A DNA stretch of 64,000 nucleotides from JAJPKK01 sp963807015 (GCA_963807015.1 CAWEAS010000015.1:124001-188000), one strand, 5' to 3'. Shown: positions 36,652 to 47,305, numbered from the stretch's first letter. Numbers and translations are program-made. The notes: generated by a model not told the origin, from the letters alone.

Positions 36652-37826
36652 ATGGCTTATGGTCAATCGAAATGGGTACTGCGTGACCTATCGCAGGCAA
36701 TGGCAAATGCCGTATTTAAGCATGCTCATCCACGTTTTATACGAGAAAATGGCGACTGTTTAAAATTCAATGGTTTTTGGCGTAACGGCGATAAACAAAA
36801 CGTTTGCCTTCGGCGCAATAACGCTACATGGCACGATGCCAAAACCGGTGAAGGCGGGGGATGTAAAGACTTTGCCAAAACCGCCTTCCATATGACGCTC
36901 CCTGATTTTATGAGGCAATTTGGTAATAATACTTCAGCTCATATGATGGGAGAGACCATTGATATACGAAAAATATTTAGTGAGATTGATCGTACTTTAC
37001 CAAACAAACCAATCAATCTCATCTGGTCCCAAATTAATAATACCGCACCTGACAATTTGGCTATTACGTGGCTTGAGGGTGAACGAGGATTTAAAAACGT
37101 CAGTGATATCTGGGTAGCGGATTTAGATGCTTACAGGATAAGGATATTCGCTATTTTGAATCTATTCACCACGATTTTCTTAAACGCAGAATTTCTCAGG
37201 AATCTGGATCTCATGGTGCCGCTTCGCTCAACTCATTCGGATGAAGTAAAGAACATCCTCTTTAGGACCATATCTCACTGCGACAAAGATGCAAAAGCCC
37301 GTCTCTTGCCAAATGTGGGGGGATGGCATGAACCTGATGGTTCACCGAGAGCTTTTGGATTTCCTCATCTGATAATAGATTTTCCTCACCTGGTTTTATG
37401 CGAAGGCATGGCCGATTATTTTGCCGCCGAATGTCTCCTAAAGCACGATGAAGATTTTCTACCCATCGGAGTGGCTAACGCCGATGCGTTAATTCAGTGG
37501 GCTAAGTGGCTTGTTGATAATAGATATTCGGGCGGTACCACTATCGTCTATCAATTGGATAAGGACAAAGAGGAAATCTCTCTAAAAAAACCATCGGTCC
37601 ATTAAAAGCCCTACACACCCTGGCCATTCTTAATAAAAATGGCCTCAAGGCTAATCTGTTTGATTGGCCAACCTACGTAAAAAATATCACCACTCATCCA
37701 CATGAAATCAGTGATCTTGCAGACTGCTTAAAAACTGAAAGCACCTACCAAGAATGTGGTCCAGGCCATCTGCCTTATTTATTTTTGGCCTTACTTAAAC
37801 ACGAGGAGCGTAATCACAATGGATAG
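36652..37826 (+). pseudogene. Toprim-domain plasmid/phage primase, frameshifted in poly-A
   Basis: The N-terminal part (SKWVLRDLSQAMANAVFKHAHPRFIRENGDCLKFNGFWRNGDKQNVCLRRN) is a substrate-binding domain like those of plasmid primases. The Toprim fold is in LIIDFPHLVLCEGMADYFAAECLL and GVANADALIQWAKWL, ending with VYQLDKDKE (DxD). An A7 run at about 37,590 shifts the frame; the other frame continues TIGPLKALHTLAILNKNGLKANLFDWPTYV to the stop at 37826. About 390 residues when joined. The stop overlaps the next start (ATGGATAG). Likely the primase of the IncQ-like set. Confidence 0.62.
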
Positions 37827-38920
37827 ACATGAATACATAGAAAGTCTTCGCAAGCACGCTGAAGAAATGAAAATCACCGCCGAGCAAATCATTAAAGATG
37901 ATCGCCAGAGATGAGGCTAGAAAAGGAAACTATGAAGATTTACAAACCTTACGAGAAAAACAATGGCTTTTAAAACAGCCACCAAAACGAAAATTTATCT
38001 TTGAATTTATAAAGAAGCATTTGATCAAGAGTCAGATTTTTGCCTGCAGGTAAAGCCTGTATGATTGCATCGCCTGGAGGATGTGGAAAAACCTTCCTTC
38101 TCACCCATTGTGCCCTGGCTGCTGCCACAGGAACGGAATGGCTTAATGCCAAAGCAGCGTCCCCTATCAAAGTGCTTTTCGTAGCCGCTGAAGAGGACGA
38201 GGATGAGCTATGGAATCGTTTCTACAATATGGCCAGGAGCCTAAAATTTGATCAAAATAGAGAATTGCTTGATAGGGCATTAGACAATATTATCGCCATC
38301 CCCCATCGAGGGCGTAACCAACGTCTAATAGACGATCGTGGAAAACCCACCACATCGTATGAAGATCTCAAACAGGCGCTCAATGATGACCCAGCCATAA
38401 ATTAGTTATTCTCGATCCGGCTAGTCGTTTTATGGGTGCAGATACGGAAACTAATAATGCCGCTGCTACAGACTGGGTTAATTTAATCGATGGCCTAACC
38501 CTGGCCGGAGGAAAACCAACCGTTTTAGTAGCGCACCACACCAATAAAACAGCGCTTAGGCCACTAGCTAACAATAAAAAACCTGTCTTTGATCAAAGTA
38601 TGTGCCGTGGGGCCAGTGCATTGGTCGACGGATTTCGATGGGTCTTAGGATTACAAAGAGCCGATGCCGAAGGAGATAATAAGAGAATCTTCGTTAAGCT
38701 TCTCAAAACAAATTACTGCAAACTAGGTGACACACTAGATTTTACCCAAGATTTTACTGCGGGCGGCATATTAAAGTTAAAGGGAATAGTTAGCGAAAAC
38801 TCTGAGGCAGCACCTTCCAAGACAAAAATAGAAGGCCCTGTCTATGCTCCAAATGATTTAGAATTAATCAAAAGCTCTAATTCTTACTTGCTGCAAAATG
38901 AGACCGAAAATGACTGGTAG
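37819..38920 (+). pseudogene. RepA-like hexameric DNA helicase (RecA-fold, AAA_25), several frameshifts
   Basis: In successive frames: MDRHEYIESLRKHAEEMKITAEQIIKDD; ARDEARKGNYEDLQTLREKQWLLKQPPKRKFIFEFI; LPAGKACMIASPGGCGKTFLLTHCALAAATG (Walker A); VLFVAAEEDEDELWNRF; HKLVILDPASRFMGADTE (Walker B); then LTLAGGKPTVLVAHHTNK and GASALVDGFRWVLGL. This is the RSF1010 RepA/AAA_25 helicase pattern. Frame changes occur near 37,908, 38,036 (T5 run) and 38,390. Total about 365 residues. With the primase upstream and an initiator downstream it forms an IncQ-type RepB'-RepA-RepC order. Confidence 0.7.
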
Positions 38921-39885
38921 TAATAATGCCTTAGAGGGAGGAATCCAATATACCGATTACCAAGGAAGTCATTTACCAAATCATGATGGCGCCATGATCA
39001 AAATTGAACAGATCGGTTATCAGTTTTTTGGGCTCGATGGAAAAGGTTTTATTCATAATGGGACACCAATAACTCTTCCTGATGGAAAATCCTTGTATTT
39101 TCTATATGACGGCAAAGCTATCATTCATGATGGTTCACCTTGGAGTTGCCAAATGGGTTGATACAACATTTTGATCATGAAGGTCTTGCCATATGGCCAA
39201 TTGATGAAAAAAAACTTGCCCCATTAATGACCAAACAAGAGAATATTTCCAAGAACGCATCGAAGCAGTTACTAAAAACACGCCACTAGAAAAAAATGAA
39301 ATAGAAGAGCTGCGACTTGCCTTAATGGCCTGTGAGCACCCGGACTATCTTGCTAAAGAAGATCTTTTTGAATTTCCGCCCGAAGCAAGCAAAATAAAAG
39401 CTACTGCTATCTCCGAAGACACAAAAGGCTACCTACTCCTTCTTAAGGGATTTTGGTGCTCTGTATGGCGAAATATCAGTTGCGCCACAAAGAAACTCTT
39501 TCAGCAAGATATGTGCTTCGCCAAAATATAAAGAAAATTGTCTGTTAGCATCTTATCATCTTTCTGAACCTATGTTGGCTGGAGGAATTGAAGCGCAAAT
39601 TCAAAAAAGCCGACATAGAAAATGCGCCTCCACAAAACCCTAAGGAACTCGAAAAATTGGGATAACAAAGACTGGTATATATGTATTGGATGACCGTTTA
39701 ATTAAGTATTTTGGGCGATTTGGGTGGGGTGATGCCGCCGAAGAATCTGTTAAAAATCTAAAAGAATTATATAAAAATAAAACACTTGATGTAAAAAAAA
39801 GAATATCAGATTGGCAGCGCCCCCTGTTTCTCTCTCGATGCATTGCCAACATTGTTTGGTTTGACGTTATTAGACCAAAATTAAG
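38910..39885 (+). pseudogene. Unrecognised gene, heavily frameshifted
   Basis: Coding-like pieces occur in several frames: MTGSNNALEGGIQYTDYQGSHLPNHDG, then YQFFGLDGKGFIHNGTPITLPDG; LPNGLIQHFDHEGLAIWPIDEKKL after a slip near 39,140; EELRLALMACEHPDYLAKEDLFEFPPEA; and TGIYVLDDRLIKYFGRFGWGDAAEESVKNL. No family recognised. It starts overlapping the helicase stop and ends at the initiator frame. It may be a replication accessory protein or several small genes. Confidence 0.4.
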
Positions 39886-40915
39886 TTGCATTACACAAAG
39901 GCACCGGCCTTACCGCTTTTAGTTAATGAGAATGTGCACTCAATCATGAAAAAAGGGGCGATTTATAATAATGAAACGGGAAAAATAACGGATAAGGCAG
40001 GTCAAGAATTAGCCTTAATAGAAAAAGATAAACTGGCACAAATTCCATCTATTGATATGGCAACCATGCAAAAAATTCTTAGTCCTGAGAACATTAAGGT
40101 TTTAAACTCAGTTAATGCTCATAGATTATTACGATGGGAAATCCAAACAGTAACAAAACAAGTTATTAACGATAAGATTGATGCTCGTCATATCCATGTT
40201 CCAGGAGGATATGAAGAACTCGCAAGACTAATCGGTGCTGGTACAGGAAGAAAAGCCGCCAGCCAAATTCGCGACATATTAACATGGCAAGCTGCTCCTA
40301 AACAATTTACTTTTACCGATCCAGAAACAGGTAATAAGGAAGTTGTAAAAAGCCAATATGTTATCCTTTCAGTATGTGCCTGGAGGATTTAAAAATCTAT
40401 CCTCATTAGAAATTGTAGTTGGAACTATGTTGGTTCCCCATTATCTCTATAAATTAATAAAAACTTCATCAATAAATCTAAGTAGCGAAGCTTTAAAACT
40501 TATACCAATAGTCGAGCTCCCCCTTCTTATCGGACGTCCAAATGACCAAGGGGCACAACTTAGCTTTCAAATGGAAATCATAGTCGAAATGAGAAAAGGA
40601 GCAAAAGAGTTCGCACAAAACGGATGCATATTTATGCCAAAAGAGAGATTAGCTCATTTGGCGAGAAAGGCTGGATTAAGCGAACAAATACATCTTAAAG
40701 TAATCGATGCCTGGACTAAAGACTCGGATATTGCGCCTTCATTTTTAAGAATCATCGAACCAAATCATTACGCTCTTGGCGAGCATTTTAAACAGGCACA
40801 AAATTTTATTACCCAGGGCGGAGAAAAAGAAATAACTATGTCGAAAGCGGGAAAAAGAAGCATAGAAAAAAGAAAGTTAGGGTATTTTTCAAAGAACAAG
40901 TCCAATGAAAAGTAG
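39886..40915 (+). pseudogene. Putative plasmid replication initiator (RepC position), one frameshift
   Basis: The first frame contains HIHVPGGYEELARLIGAGTGRKAASQIRDILTWQAAPKQFTF (a winged-helix-like segment). It slips near 40,365 (CCTTTCAG), and the second frame continues LSFQYVPGGFKNLSSLEIVVGTMLVPHYLYKL and IFMPKERLAHLARKAGLSEQIHLKVIDAWTKDSDIAPSFLRIIEPNHYALG to a basic tail. Role is inferred from position: last gene after primase and helicase and directly before iterons. An internal ATG at 39946 is a possible start. I recognise no named Rep family. Confidence 0.5.
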
Positions 40916-40993
40916 CAACAAATTAACCGGATATGTTTTGAACCAAATTGGTAATAGAACGTAGCAAACCAAGGTAGCGGGCCAGCCAAATGA

Positions 40994-41074
40994 TTGCGAC
41001 CCCTCTAACCGACCTTTGCGACCCCTCTAACCGACCTTTGCGACCCCTCTAACCGACCTTTGCGACCCCTCTAA
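40994..41074. repeat. Origin iterons: three 22-bp direct repeats plus a 15-bp partial copy
   Basis: Identical tandem units starting TTGCGACCCC and ending CGACCT at 40994-41015, 41016-41037 and 41038-41059, then a partial unit 41060-41074. Two helical turns per unit suits initiator binding on one DNA face. RSF1010 oriV has 3.5 repeats of 20 bp. Too few, too regular and with no spacers, so not CRISPR. Confidence 0.8.
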
Positions 41075-41669
41075 AGAACAAAGAATTGGGCAATTTCGGG
41101 CACTTACTGGAATAAATTTCCAACGGAACGGAACGGAACGGTACGTTGTTACGTGTACTCATCCCCTCCTAAGGTCGGGTCGTACACGTATTGAATAGAA
41201 ATCAAAATTAAAAAAAAAAGCTTAATTTCCCCCAAATTCTCCTCAAATTCACCAAAAAAATTATAGGGCCGATAAAATTTCCCGATACCAGTACGATCAA
41301 TCGGCATCTCTTCCAAATACAGCGTCACAAAGCATTTTTCTTCATCGATACAGTTCATTATCTATTCCCAAACCTATACGCCAAAGCCCATACAAACCCC
41401 CAACCGCTTATAGAATTATTGCCGAAGCAGGGGGCATCGATGCCTACCAACTACTTTCACGATAAGAATAATTAAAATTCTAAACAATCGTTACGAATAT
41501 AGTTTTTTCTTAACCTTAGACGATTGGCATGACGATGGGCTTAATTTTACTTTAGGGTAGAATTAGAGGTTTAAGGTTAATTTCGGAGAAAATGATGATG
41601 ATTTGCTCTATTACGCCACAAATCATTATTAACGGCGTCCCATTCGCAGGTTGCAATTTGCTATCATAA
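41075..41669. other. Origin-proximal non-coding region with hairpin and AT-rich stretch
   Basis: No supportable gene. Holds a GGAAC-type short tandem repeat near 41,125-41,140, a hairpin with 9-bp perfect arms TACGTGTAC (41150-41158) and GTACACGTA (41182-41190), and an A/T-rich stretch at 41,190-41,280 that could be an unwinding element. The hairpin resembles in position the ssi primase-start sites of IncQ origins. The remainder to 41669 shows nothing clear. Confidence 0.5.
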
Positions 41670-41679
41670 ATGATATCAT
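41670..41679. promoter_or_regulatory. Palindrome before hicA
   Basis: ATGATATCAT, perfect 10-bp palindrome, 6 bases before the hicA start. Candidate HicB autoregulatory operator. Confidence 0.4.
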
Positions 41680-41685
41680 CATTTA

Positions 41686-41915
41686 ATGAGCAAATTTGAT
41701 AAGCTTGTTGAGCAAATTTAGATGGAAGGCCTACATCATATAAAGAGGCCGAATCTGTGTTAACCAAGCTCGGATTTGAATTGCGAATTCGCGGTTCGCA
41801 TCACGTTTTTGCTAAGCCCGACTATAATAGAAACGTTTCTATTAAAATACGAACCCAACTTTTGCCTTATCAAATTAGACTGATACAGGAGGTTTTGAAA
41901 GATCATGACTATTAA
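41686..41915 (+). pseudogene. hicA: HicA-type mRNA interferase toxin, one frameshift
   Basis: ATG 41686 starts MSKFDKLVEQI and stops after 11 codons. Shifting one base gives LDGRPTSYKEAESVLTKLGFELRIRGSHHVFAKPDYNRNVSIKI, the HicA double-stranded-RNA-binding-like fold with the conserved GSHHVF histidine, ending EVLKDHDY at 41915. Restored length is about 76 residues, normal for HicA. Overlaps the antitoxin start by 11 bases. The slip is at AAATTTAG. Confidence 0.78.
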
Positions 41916-42276
41916 GAAGGAGATCGAAAAATACGTAAACTTGCCTTGGTCATATACAGTCGAACAAGAAGATGGGAACTACATTGTATATGTGAATATA
42001 TTACCAGGGGTATGCACTGATGCAAAACCAATCAATTTAGCTATGGATGAGATTAAAGAGGCCATCTATGGTGCAATAGAGCTTTATATTGCGCAAGGAA
42101 AAGAGATTCCCATTCCAATAAATAAATCCCAATACGGGGGTAAAATAGCGTATAGGACATCGGCAGAACGGCACTATTTGATAGCAAAGATAGCGCACCA
42201 AAAGCATAAGTCCCTTAGCAAGATCTTAGATATGCTTGTCGATGCAGGGTTACATCGAGCTAACTTAGCCCATTAA
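41905..42276 (+). CDS. hicB: HicB-family antitoxin
   Basis: A 123-residue protein. The N-terminal HicB fold (PWSYTVEQEDGNYIVYVNILPGVCTDAKPINLAMDEIKEAIYGAIELYIAQGKEIPIP) is followed by a helical C-terminal DNA-binding part (RTSAERHYLIAKIAHQKHKSLSKILDMLVDAGL). Neutralises HicA and represses the operon. Placed beside the origin, a usual site for plasmid addiction genes. Confidence 0.85.
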   Translation: MTIKKEIEKYVNLPWSYTVEQEDGNYIVYVNILPGVCTDAKPINLAMDEIKEAIYGAIELYIAQGKEIPIPINKSQYGGKIAYRTSAERHYLIAKIAHQKHKSLSKILDMLVDAGLHRANLAH

Positions 42277-42546
42277 TAACGATCTTTAGATGCTGTAATG
42301 GGGTTTGTGGAGCAATAAATCACTTAAGGTTTTTAAGGCTTCTTAACGACCCCAGCTCGCCGGGTTTTATCTCGTCAGACCAGGCACATGAATAACGCCC
42401 CATCACGAAAAAACGCTGCAAAAGTTCTAAGTTTTGCGACAACGAGCGATATTGCGCATTTGCTAGTTCCACTGAGTTGCAAAAATCTGTTGCAAAAGTG
42501 TTATATTATGCAGTATGATTTGCAAAGGCACTAACAGGGACTAACC
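42277..42546. promoter_or_regulatory. Upstream region of the resolvase, candidate res site
   Basis: A 270-base gap holding repeated TTGCAAAA(A)-type motifs near 42,416, 42,475, 42,490 and 42,520. Serine resolvases act at such upstream sites. Exact subsites not assigned. No gene seen. Confidence 0.35.
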
Positions 42547-43092
42547 ATGAAAATCGGCTATGCGCGTGTTTCAACCACAGATCAAAATCTAGAGTTGCAA
42601 TTATCTGCACTTCACCAAGCAGGCTGTGGTCGTATCTATCAGGAAAAAATCTCTGGTGCAAAAAGAGAGCGCCCTGAGCTACAACGATTGCTTGATCAGC
42701 TTCGACCTGACGATATTGTTGTCGTTTGGAAATTGGACCGGTTAGCTCGTTCAACTCGACATTTGCTGGATCTTGTAGAATCGATGAGAGTCGCACAGGC
42801 TTCGTTTCTCTCTCTTTCCGAGCCTTGGGCTGATACAACAACCCACTCTGGGAAGATGATCATGACCATATTTGCTGGTATTGCTGAATTTGAGCGTGAC
42901 CTTATTCGCGAACGTACCTCTGCGGGACGCTCAGCAGCTCAACAACGTGGAGTTCGTTTTGGAAGGCCGAAAAAAATCAATGATGGGCAAAAGGACTTAA
43001 CGGTGCGCTTATTGCAAGAAGGGAAATCAGTCAGTGAGATAGCAAAGACATTCAATGTGCATAACACTACCATTTATAGATTACTCGCTTAG
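42547..43092 (+). CDS. Serine recombinase (resolvase/invertase family)
   Basis: A 181-residue small serine recombinase: MKIGYARVSTTDQN with catalytic Ser 10, IYQEKISGAKRERPEL, VVWKLDRLARSTRHLLDLV, the SGKMIMTIFAGIAEFERDLIRERT core helix, and a C-terminal HTH (KSVSEIAKTFNVHNTTIYRLLA). It could resolve plasmid dimers or be a transposon resolvase remnant; no Tn3-type transposase is nearby. Confidence 0.9.
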   Translation: MKIGYARVSTTDQNLELQLSALHQAGCGRIYQEKISGAKRERPELQRLLDQLRPDDIVVVWKLDRLARSTRHLLDLVESMRVAQASFLSLSEPWADTTTHSGKMIMTIFAGIAEFERDLIRERTSAGRSAAQQRGVRFGRPKKINDGQKDLTVRLLQEGKSVSEIAKTFNVHNTTIYRLLA

Positions 43093-43308
43093 GCAATCGT
43101 TCCTTAAGTCGGTTGGCGGTTCCATTGCTCCCCAAACCCCAGATGCAGCGGGAATGGTCAAATGACGACGTTATTGATACCCATCAAGCTTTAGATTATT
43201 TCGCCTATTGCGAGTATTGAGCCATAAGAGCAATAAAAATAGTTAATGAAAAAGACATATCTCATCTTTTTAGATTTTCTAAAAAATAAGTCTTATAGAG
43301 ACTGAAAA

Positions 43309-44775
43309 ATGCAAGTCCCCAAAAAGCTTTTAGGTTTTCTGTTCACGGCTCTGGCCTGTTCTCGAATTGCCATGGACAGTCAAAGCAGCAACAATATTAG
43401 GTTGGTGTTTATGGGAAGGACCGGCGCAGGCAAAAGCACTCTCATCAATGCTTTTTACAATTTTGCGTTGCAGGTACGATGGAATGATGTTCCCAAGCAT
43501 TTTCCCATACCTTCAGAATTTCAGGCATGCACGGTGAAAGAATATGAAGGAAGAAAAGCGGAAAATCATAGCCATGGCCAATCAGCTTCTATAACACAAG
43601 AACCATCCGAATATGTAAGCCAAGGCAATGACTTTGTGTTGAGTCTCATCGATCGTCCAGGCGGTGCCGATACGAGAGGTATAGAACGAGATAAGACCAA
43701 CATCATTACTATTGCGCAATACGTGGCAAAATTCGGTAAATTTGACGCTCTGTGTTTGGTTGTTCCGGTGACCACCAATCGGGACACTATTGAAACAAAA
43801 TATTATGTTGAAGAAATTAAAAGCGTAATTCCGCGGGATGCACAGAATAGGATTTTTGTGTGTGTGACCTATGCATCGTCAGAATGCGAAAATATCAAGG
43901 ACTTTGTGCAATCAAGTGGATTGGCGACTGACACCATTTTCTATTTTAACAATTACGCCCTGAGCAAAGATGGATATGGAATTGATACCACGTTAGATCT
44001 TTCGACCGATAGTGATATTCTGGAAATGTCGTTTGATAATCCCGATTCCGCGTTAGTCGATCAGCGAAGGAAGAACATTGCTGCTGTAAGATTAGCCAAA
44101 GAGTCATGGTTAGATTCGAATCAGGAGTTTATCAAGTTGCTTAAGAGGGCGAAAAGTCTGGATAGGTATTGGCTCTTTGACCTGCATGGCATCGCCTATG
44201 AAAAGAAAAGAATTGCCGAGACACTGAAGGACCTTGTTGAAAATTCCTGCCCGCTTGAAGAATGTCAACGCAATTATAGTCGAGCTCGGCAAGAATATAA
44301 GTACCCAAAAGCAAATACCAAACCACAGAAAATAGAATCCAAAGTAATTTGGATGAGTTCCGACAGCGTGACCAGCAACTTCAACCAATTTTTTTTACGG
44401 CTAGTATAAGCTATATCCGCAGCGAAAGGGCGTATTGTGAAAGTCTGGTAAACGTTGCCACTACTTTAAGAAACGAACTTGAAAGCCAAAGGCAGGACAA
44501 ATACACCAAAGAACGGCATTTAGACCAAGTGAAAAAATCAGCGGAAAACCTCCACGTCCAACCAAGAATATGGGGAAAGAAATATGCTTGATTAGTTTAG
44601 ATTATTAGACCGCCTTAGCATGTCTGGCATAAATAGCCGCGCTCTTGATTATTACGACATATGTATTCGCAAGGAACAAGACACCACAAAGCGAGATAAG
44701 TTGGTCAGAGAGAGCAGTATTTTAAAAGCGCTTTATCAACGGTATCAATCTGAAATGGCTCATAATAACCTTTAA
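43309..44775 (+). pseudogene. Exported AIG1/septin-like GTPase A, frameshifted near its C-terminus
   Basis: Begins with a Sec-type signal (KKLLGFLFTALACSRIAMD). Then a P-loop GTPase: FMGRTGAGKSTLINAFYN (G1, residues 36-44), and LSLIDRPGGADTRGIERDKTN (G3; DRPG where DTPG is usual). No NKxD motif is visible. The remainder parallels GTPase B: FDALCLVVPVTTNRDTIETKYYVEEIKSVIP and IFYFNNYALSKDGYGIDTT. A T8 run near 44,390 and another slip near 44,590 lead on to SERAYCESLVNVATTLRNELESQ and NSRALDYYDICIRKEQDTTKRDKLVRESS. It lacks the cysteine-rich segment of B. G-domain type resembles eukaryotic GIMAP/AIG1 proteins. Confidence 0.68.
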
Positions 44776-44834
44776 CCATTGGCAAAATGGTTGCAGTAGG
44801 TATTTTAGCGGAAGAAATATTTTTAAGGTGATAT

Positions 44835-45964
44835 ATGGCCTTTTTGCGCATTACGATTACGGCGCTTTTTTTGCTTGCTGGATGTTTTGATAATGATGGT
44901 TCTAGAGACACAAATATAGTAAAGCCTCTGGGCGAGCCCATTCGCCAGATAGCCAATTTTCCCAACCCACAAAAGCCATTGCCTTGGTAGCGGGGGAAGC
45001 ACCGTGTGTGCGCATTTGGAAGATTACACCATAAAATGCTGGGGGGATAATGGGCTTGGTGCCCTTACCATTCAATCTGCTCGTAATTCCCAAAAGAAAT
45101 ATTATGATGTGAGTAAAGCTGCATTCACAAAGTTAACGGCAAGCGGTGCAGATACCTGTGGCATCCTAAAAGATCCCCCCTATGAGGGCATACCGGTGTT
45201 TTTGGGCAAGGGGAGAATCGGTTGATGTGCCTCACGAAAAGGTCAAAGACATTTCAACTGGAGATGTTACCTGTTTTATCAAGCCGGATGATACCTTGGC
45301 CTGTGTGGGAAAAAAGAAATGGTTATTTACTTCTACGACAGTTAGCGAGATCCGAGCTGCTCAATTACCAAAGTGGGGCATTGATCCTTCTTCGGGTGCT
45401 GAGGGTCAGGATTATTCGACCAAACGGTTTAAAAATGTTAAAATGGGCTATCAATCACTAAAAATCTGCGCTCAAGGGCATGATGATGTGGTCTATTGTA
45501 TGGGAGAAAATAGAACGACCCCAGCAAGTTCTATTTTTGGCCCCCAGCCTTTGTTAGATTACGAGCCTGGCGATTCAGAGTTTGGATTCTCTCTCATGAA
45601 AGATGGCACCCCACATTTGCTGGGAAGTCCAGGATATCCTAAGATTCTTAATATAAAAAGTCCCAAGCTTCTGAAGTACAAAAGAATATTCGCCCACGGG
45701 GAGGGCTTTTTAACAGCCCCTGGCAATACCTATGAAAATGGGTCATCCATCCCGGAAAATACCCTGATAATAGCATCGAGAGGAATTTTACAGGAAGGGG
45801 TTTTGGACTTTGTTATCACTGAAAGCAGTTATAAAGCGGATCGGTTTTCTATTGGTTGTTTGCTAACAGATAAAGGCAAAGTGCGCTGTCAAAATCTTTC
45901 CAAAAAATCTTCCCCTACAAACCAAACCGATGTGTTGGATAATATTCCCGCCAGAGATTGCTGA
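44835..45964 (+). pseudogene. RCC1-repeat-like lipoprotein, frameshifted
   Basis: ATG 44835 gives a lipoprotein signal with lipobox LLAGC (residues 13-17). After slips near 44,990 and 45,200 come RCC1-like blades: CAHLEDYTIKCWGDNGLG, TCFIKPDDTLACVGKKKW, SLKICAQGHDDVVYCMGEN and FSIGCLLTDKGKVRCQNLSKK. Cysteine-flanked blades of this type occur in secreted bacterial RCC1 proteins. About 375 residues when joined. Sits between GTPase A and an ISAs1 element. Confidence 0.55.
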
Positions 45965-46060
45965 ATAATTAATCATTATATCAAAACATAAAATATGGTT
46001 AATTCCGGTTTATCACCTTAATCAAAACACTTGTTTCTCGACGGCAATATTGACAATAGC

Positions 46061-47305
46061 CAGGGCTAGCGCATTTAAAATTGCTTGACTAAGGCTCGAA
46101 ACAATGATCTGAGCGACTCGAGAAACATAATTTTTGATAGGGATTCAGATGACATCAGGGACCGGTCTAGGCGGGACAATAGTTGAGTATTTTCAGGACG
46201 TTAAAGATCCTCGCATCAATCGTCGCAAGCGGCATTGTTTGCTCGATATTATCGTCATCAGCGTTATGGCGGTAATATGCGATGGTCAAGGCTGGGAAGA
46301 CATTGAAGAGTTTGCGATTATTCGAAAAAAATGGTTGAAAACATTTTTACAATTGCCTAATGGGATTCCCTCGCATGACACTTTCCGGCGAGTAATATCG
46401 CGGCTTAATCCCGACGAGATGCAATCGTGTTTTAGCAAATGGATTCAATCTGTGTGCCAGGCCTTTGGCAGTGATGTTATCGCTATCGACGGAAAAACTC
46501 TTCGTCGCTCGTTTGAGCGCGGTGCACGTGAAGGAAAGGGTGCTATTCATATGGTGAGCGCCTGGTCGAGCAAGGCGAAATTGGTTTTAGGACAAGTAAA
46601 AACAGAAGAAAAGTCAAATGAGATAACAGTGATTCCTGAGCTATTAAAAATGCTCGAGCTCAAGGGCTGTATCATCACGATTGATGCGATGGGATGCCAA
46701 AAAATGATTGCACAATCGATTATTGATAAAGAAGCGGATTATATTTTGGCCTTGAAGGGCAACCAAGGAAGTATTCATCGTGGTGTGGATATCTCATTTG
46801 AGCTAGCCGAAGACCGAGATTTTTTGGGTTTTAACTATGATCGCCTTGATGAGGTTTCTGCCGGCCATGGCCGTAAAGAAACACGTCGCTACGAGACTAT
46901 TCTGGTTGCTGACTGGTTTGTCTACGCCAAAGAATGGCCCAAGTTAAAAACGCTGGTGCGAGTCACAAGTACACGAGAAATCGGCGATAAAATCAGCGCT
47001 GAAATTCGGTATTATATTTCGAGCCTTGAGCTTGGCGCCAAAGCGATAGGCGATGCAATTAGAAAGCATTGGGGCATAGAAAATAGTCTTCATTGGGTAC
47101 TCGACGTCACCTTTAGGGAAGATGAATCAAGAATCAGGCGTGGTGATTCTGCTGAAAATTTCTCTACGCTTCGTAGGATGGCTTTGGCAATGCTAAAAAG
47201 GGAGCCAACTAAAAAGAGCATTGCGAGGAAAAGAAAGCTCAGTTCGTGGTCAGCAGAGTTCCTGATCCAGGTTATGACAGCTTAATTTTAAATGCGCTGG
47301 CCCTG
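46061..47305. mobile_element. Complete ISAs1-family insertion sequence
   Basis: Terminal inverted repeats begin CAGGGCTAGCGCATTTAAAA on the left and, in complement, CAGGGCCAGCGCATTTAAAA on the right. The element is flanked by a 9-bp direct duplication, GACAATAGC (46052-46060 and 47306-47314). Length 1,245 bp. One intact transposase gene. Appears complete and recently inserted. Confidence 0.92.
46149..47285 (+). CDS. ISAs1-family transposase
   Basis: A 378-residue DDE transposase of the ISAs1/DDE_Tnp_ISAs1 type: FQDVKDPRINRRKRHCLLDIIVISVMAVICDGQGWEDIEEF, DVIAIDGKTLRRSF (first Asp), CIITIDAMGCQKMIA (second Asp) and HWGIENSLHWVLDVTFREDESRIR (Glu). ATG 46149 is preferred to an in-frame TTG at 46134. 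Intact. Confidence 0.92.
   Translation: MTSGTGLGGTIVEYFQDVKDPRINRRKRHCLLDIIVISVMAVICDGQGWEDIEEFAIIRKKWLKTFLQLPNGIPSHDTFRRVISRLNPDEMQSCFSKWIQSVCQAFGSDVIAIDGKTLRRSFERGAREGKGAIHMVSAWSSKAKLVLGQVKTEEKSNEITVIPELLKMLELKGCIITIDAMGCQKMIAQSIIDKEADYILALKGNQGSIHRGVDISFELAEDRDFLGFNYDRLDEVSAGHGRKETRRYETILVADWFVYAKEWPKLKTLVRVTSTREIGDKISAEIRYYISSLELGAKAIGDAIRKHWGIENSLHWVLDVTFREDESRIRRGDSAENFSTLRRMALAMLKREPTKKSIARKRKLSSWSAEFLIQVMTA

Noticed and set aside
40994..41074. Tandem repeats as a CRISPR array
   Set aside because: The copies are directly adjacent with no spacers, and the nearby Cas4-like nuclease has no Cas1/Cas2. Iterons explain them.
41149..41358. Small minus-strand gene over the origin region
   Set aside because: Crosses the hairpin and AT-rich stretch, has no ribosome site or domain, and overlaps likely origin DNA.
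41552..41767. Minus-strand frame over hicA
   Set aside because: Opposes the clearly recognisable HicA sequence on the plus strand.
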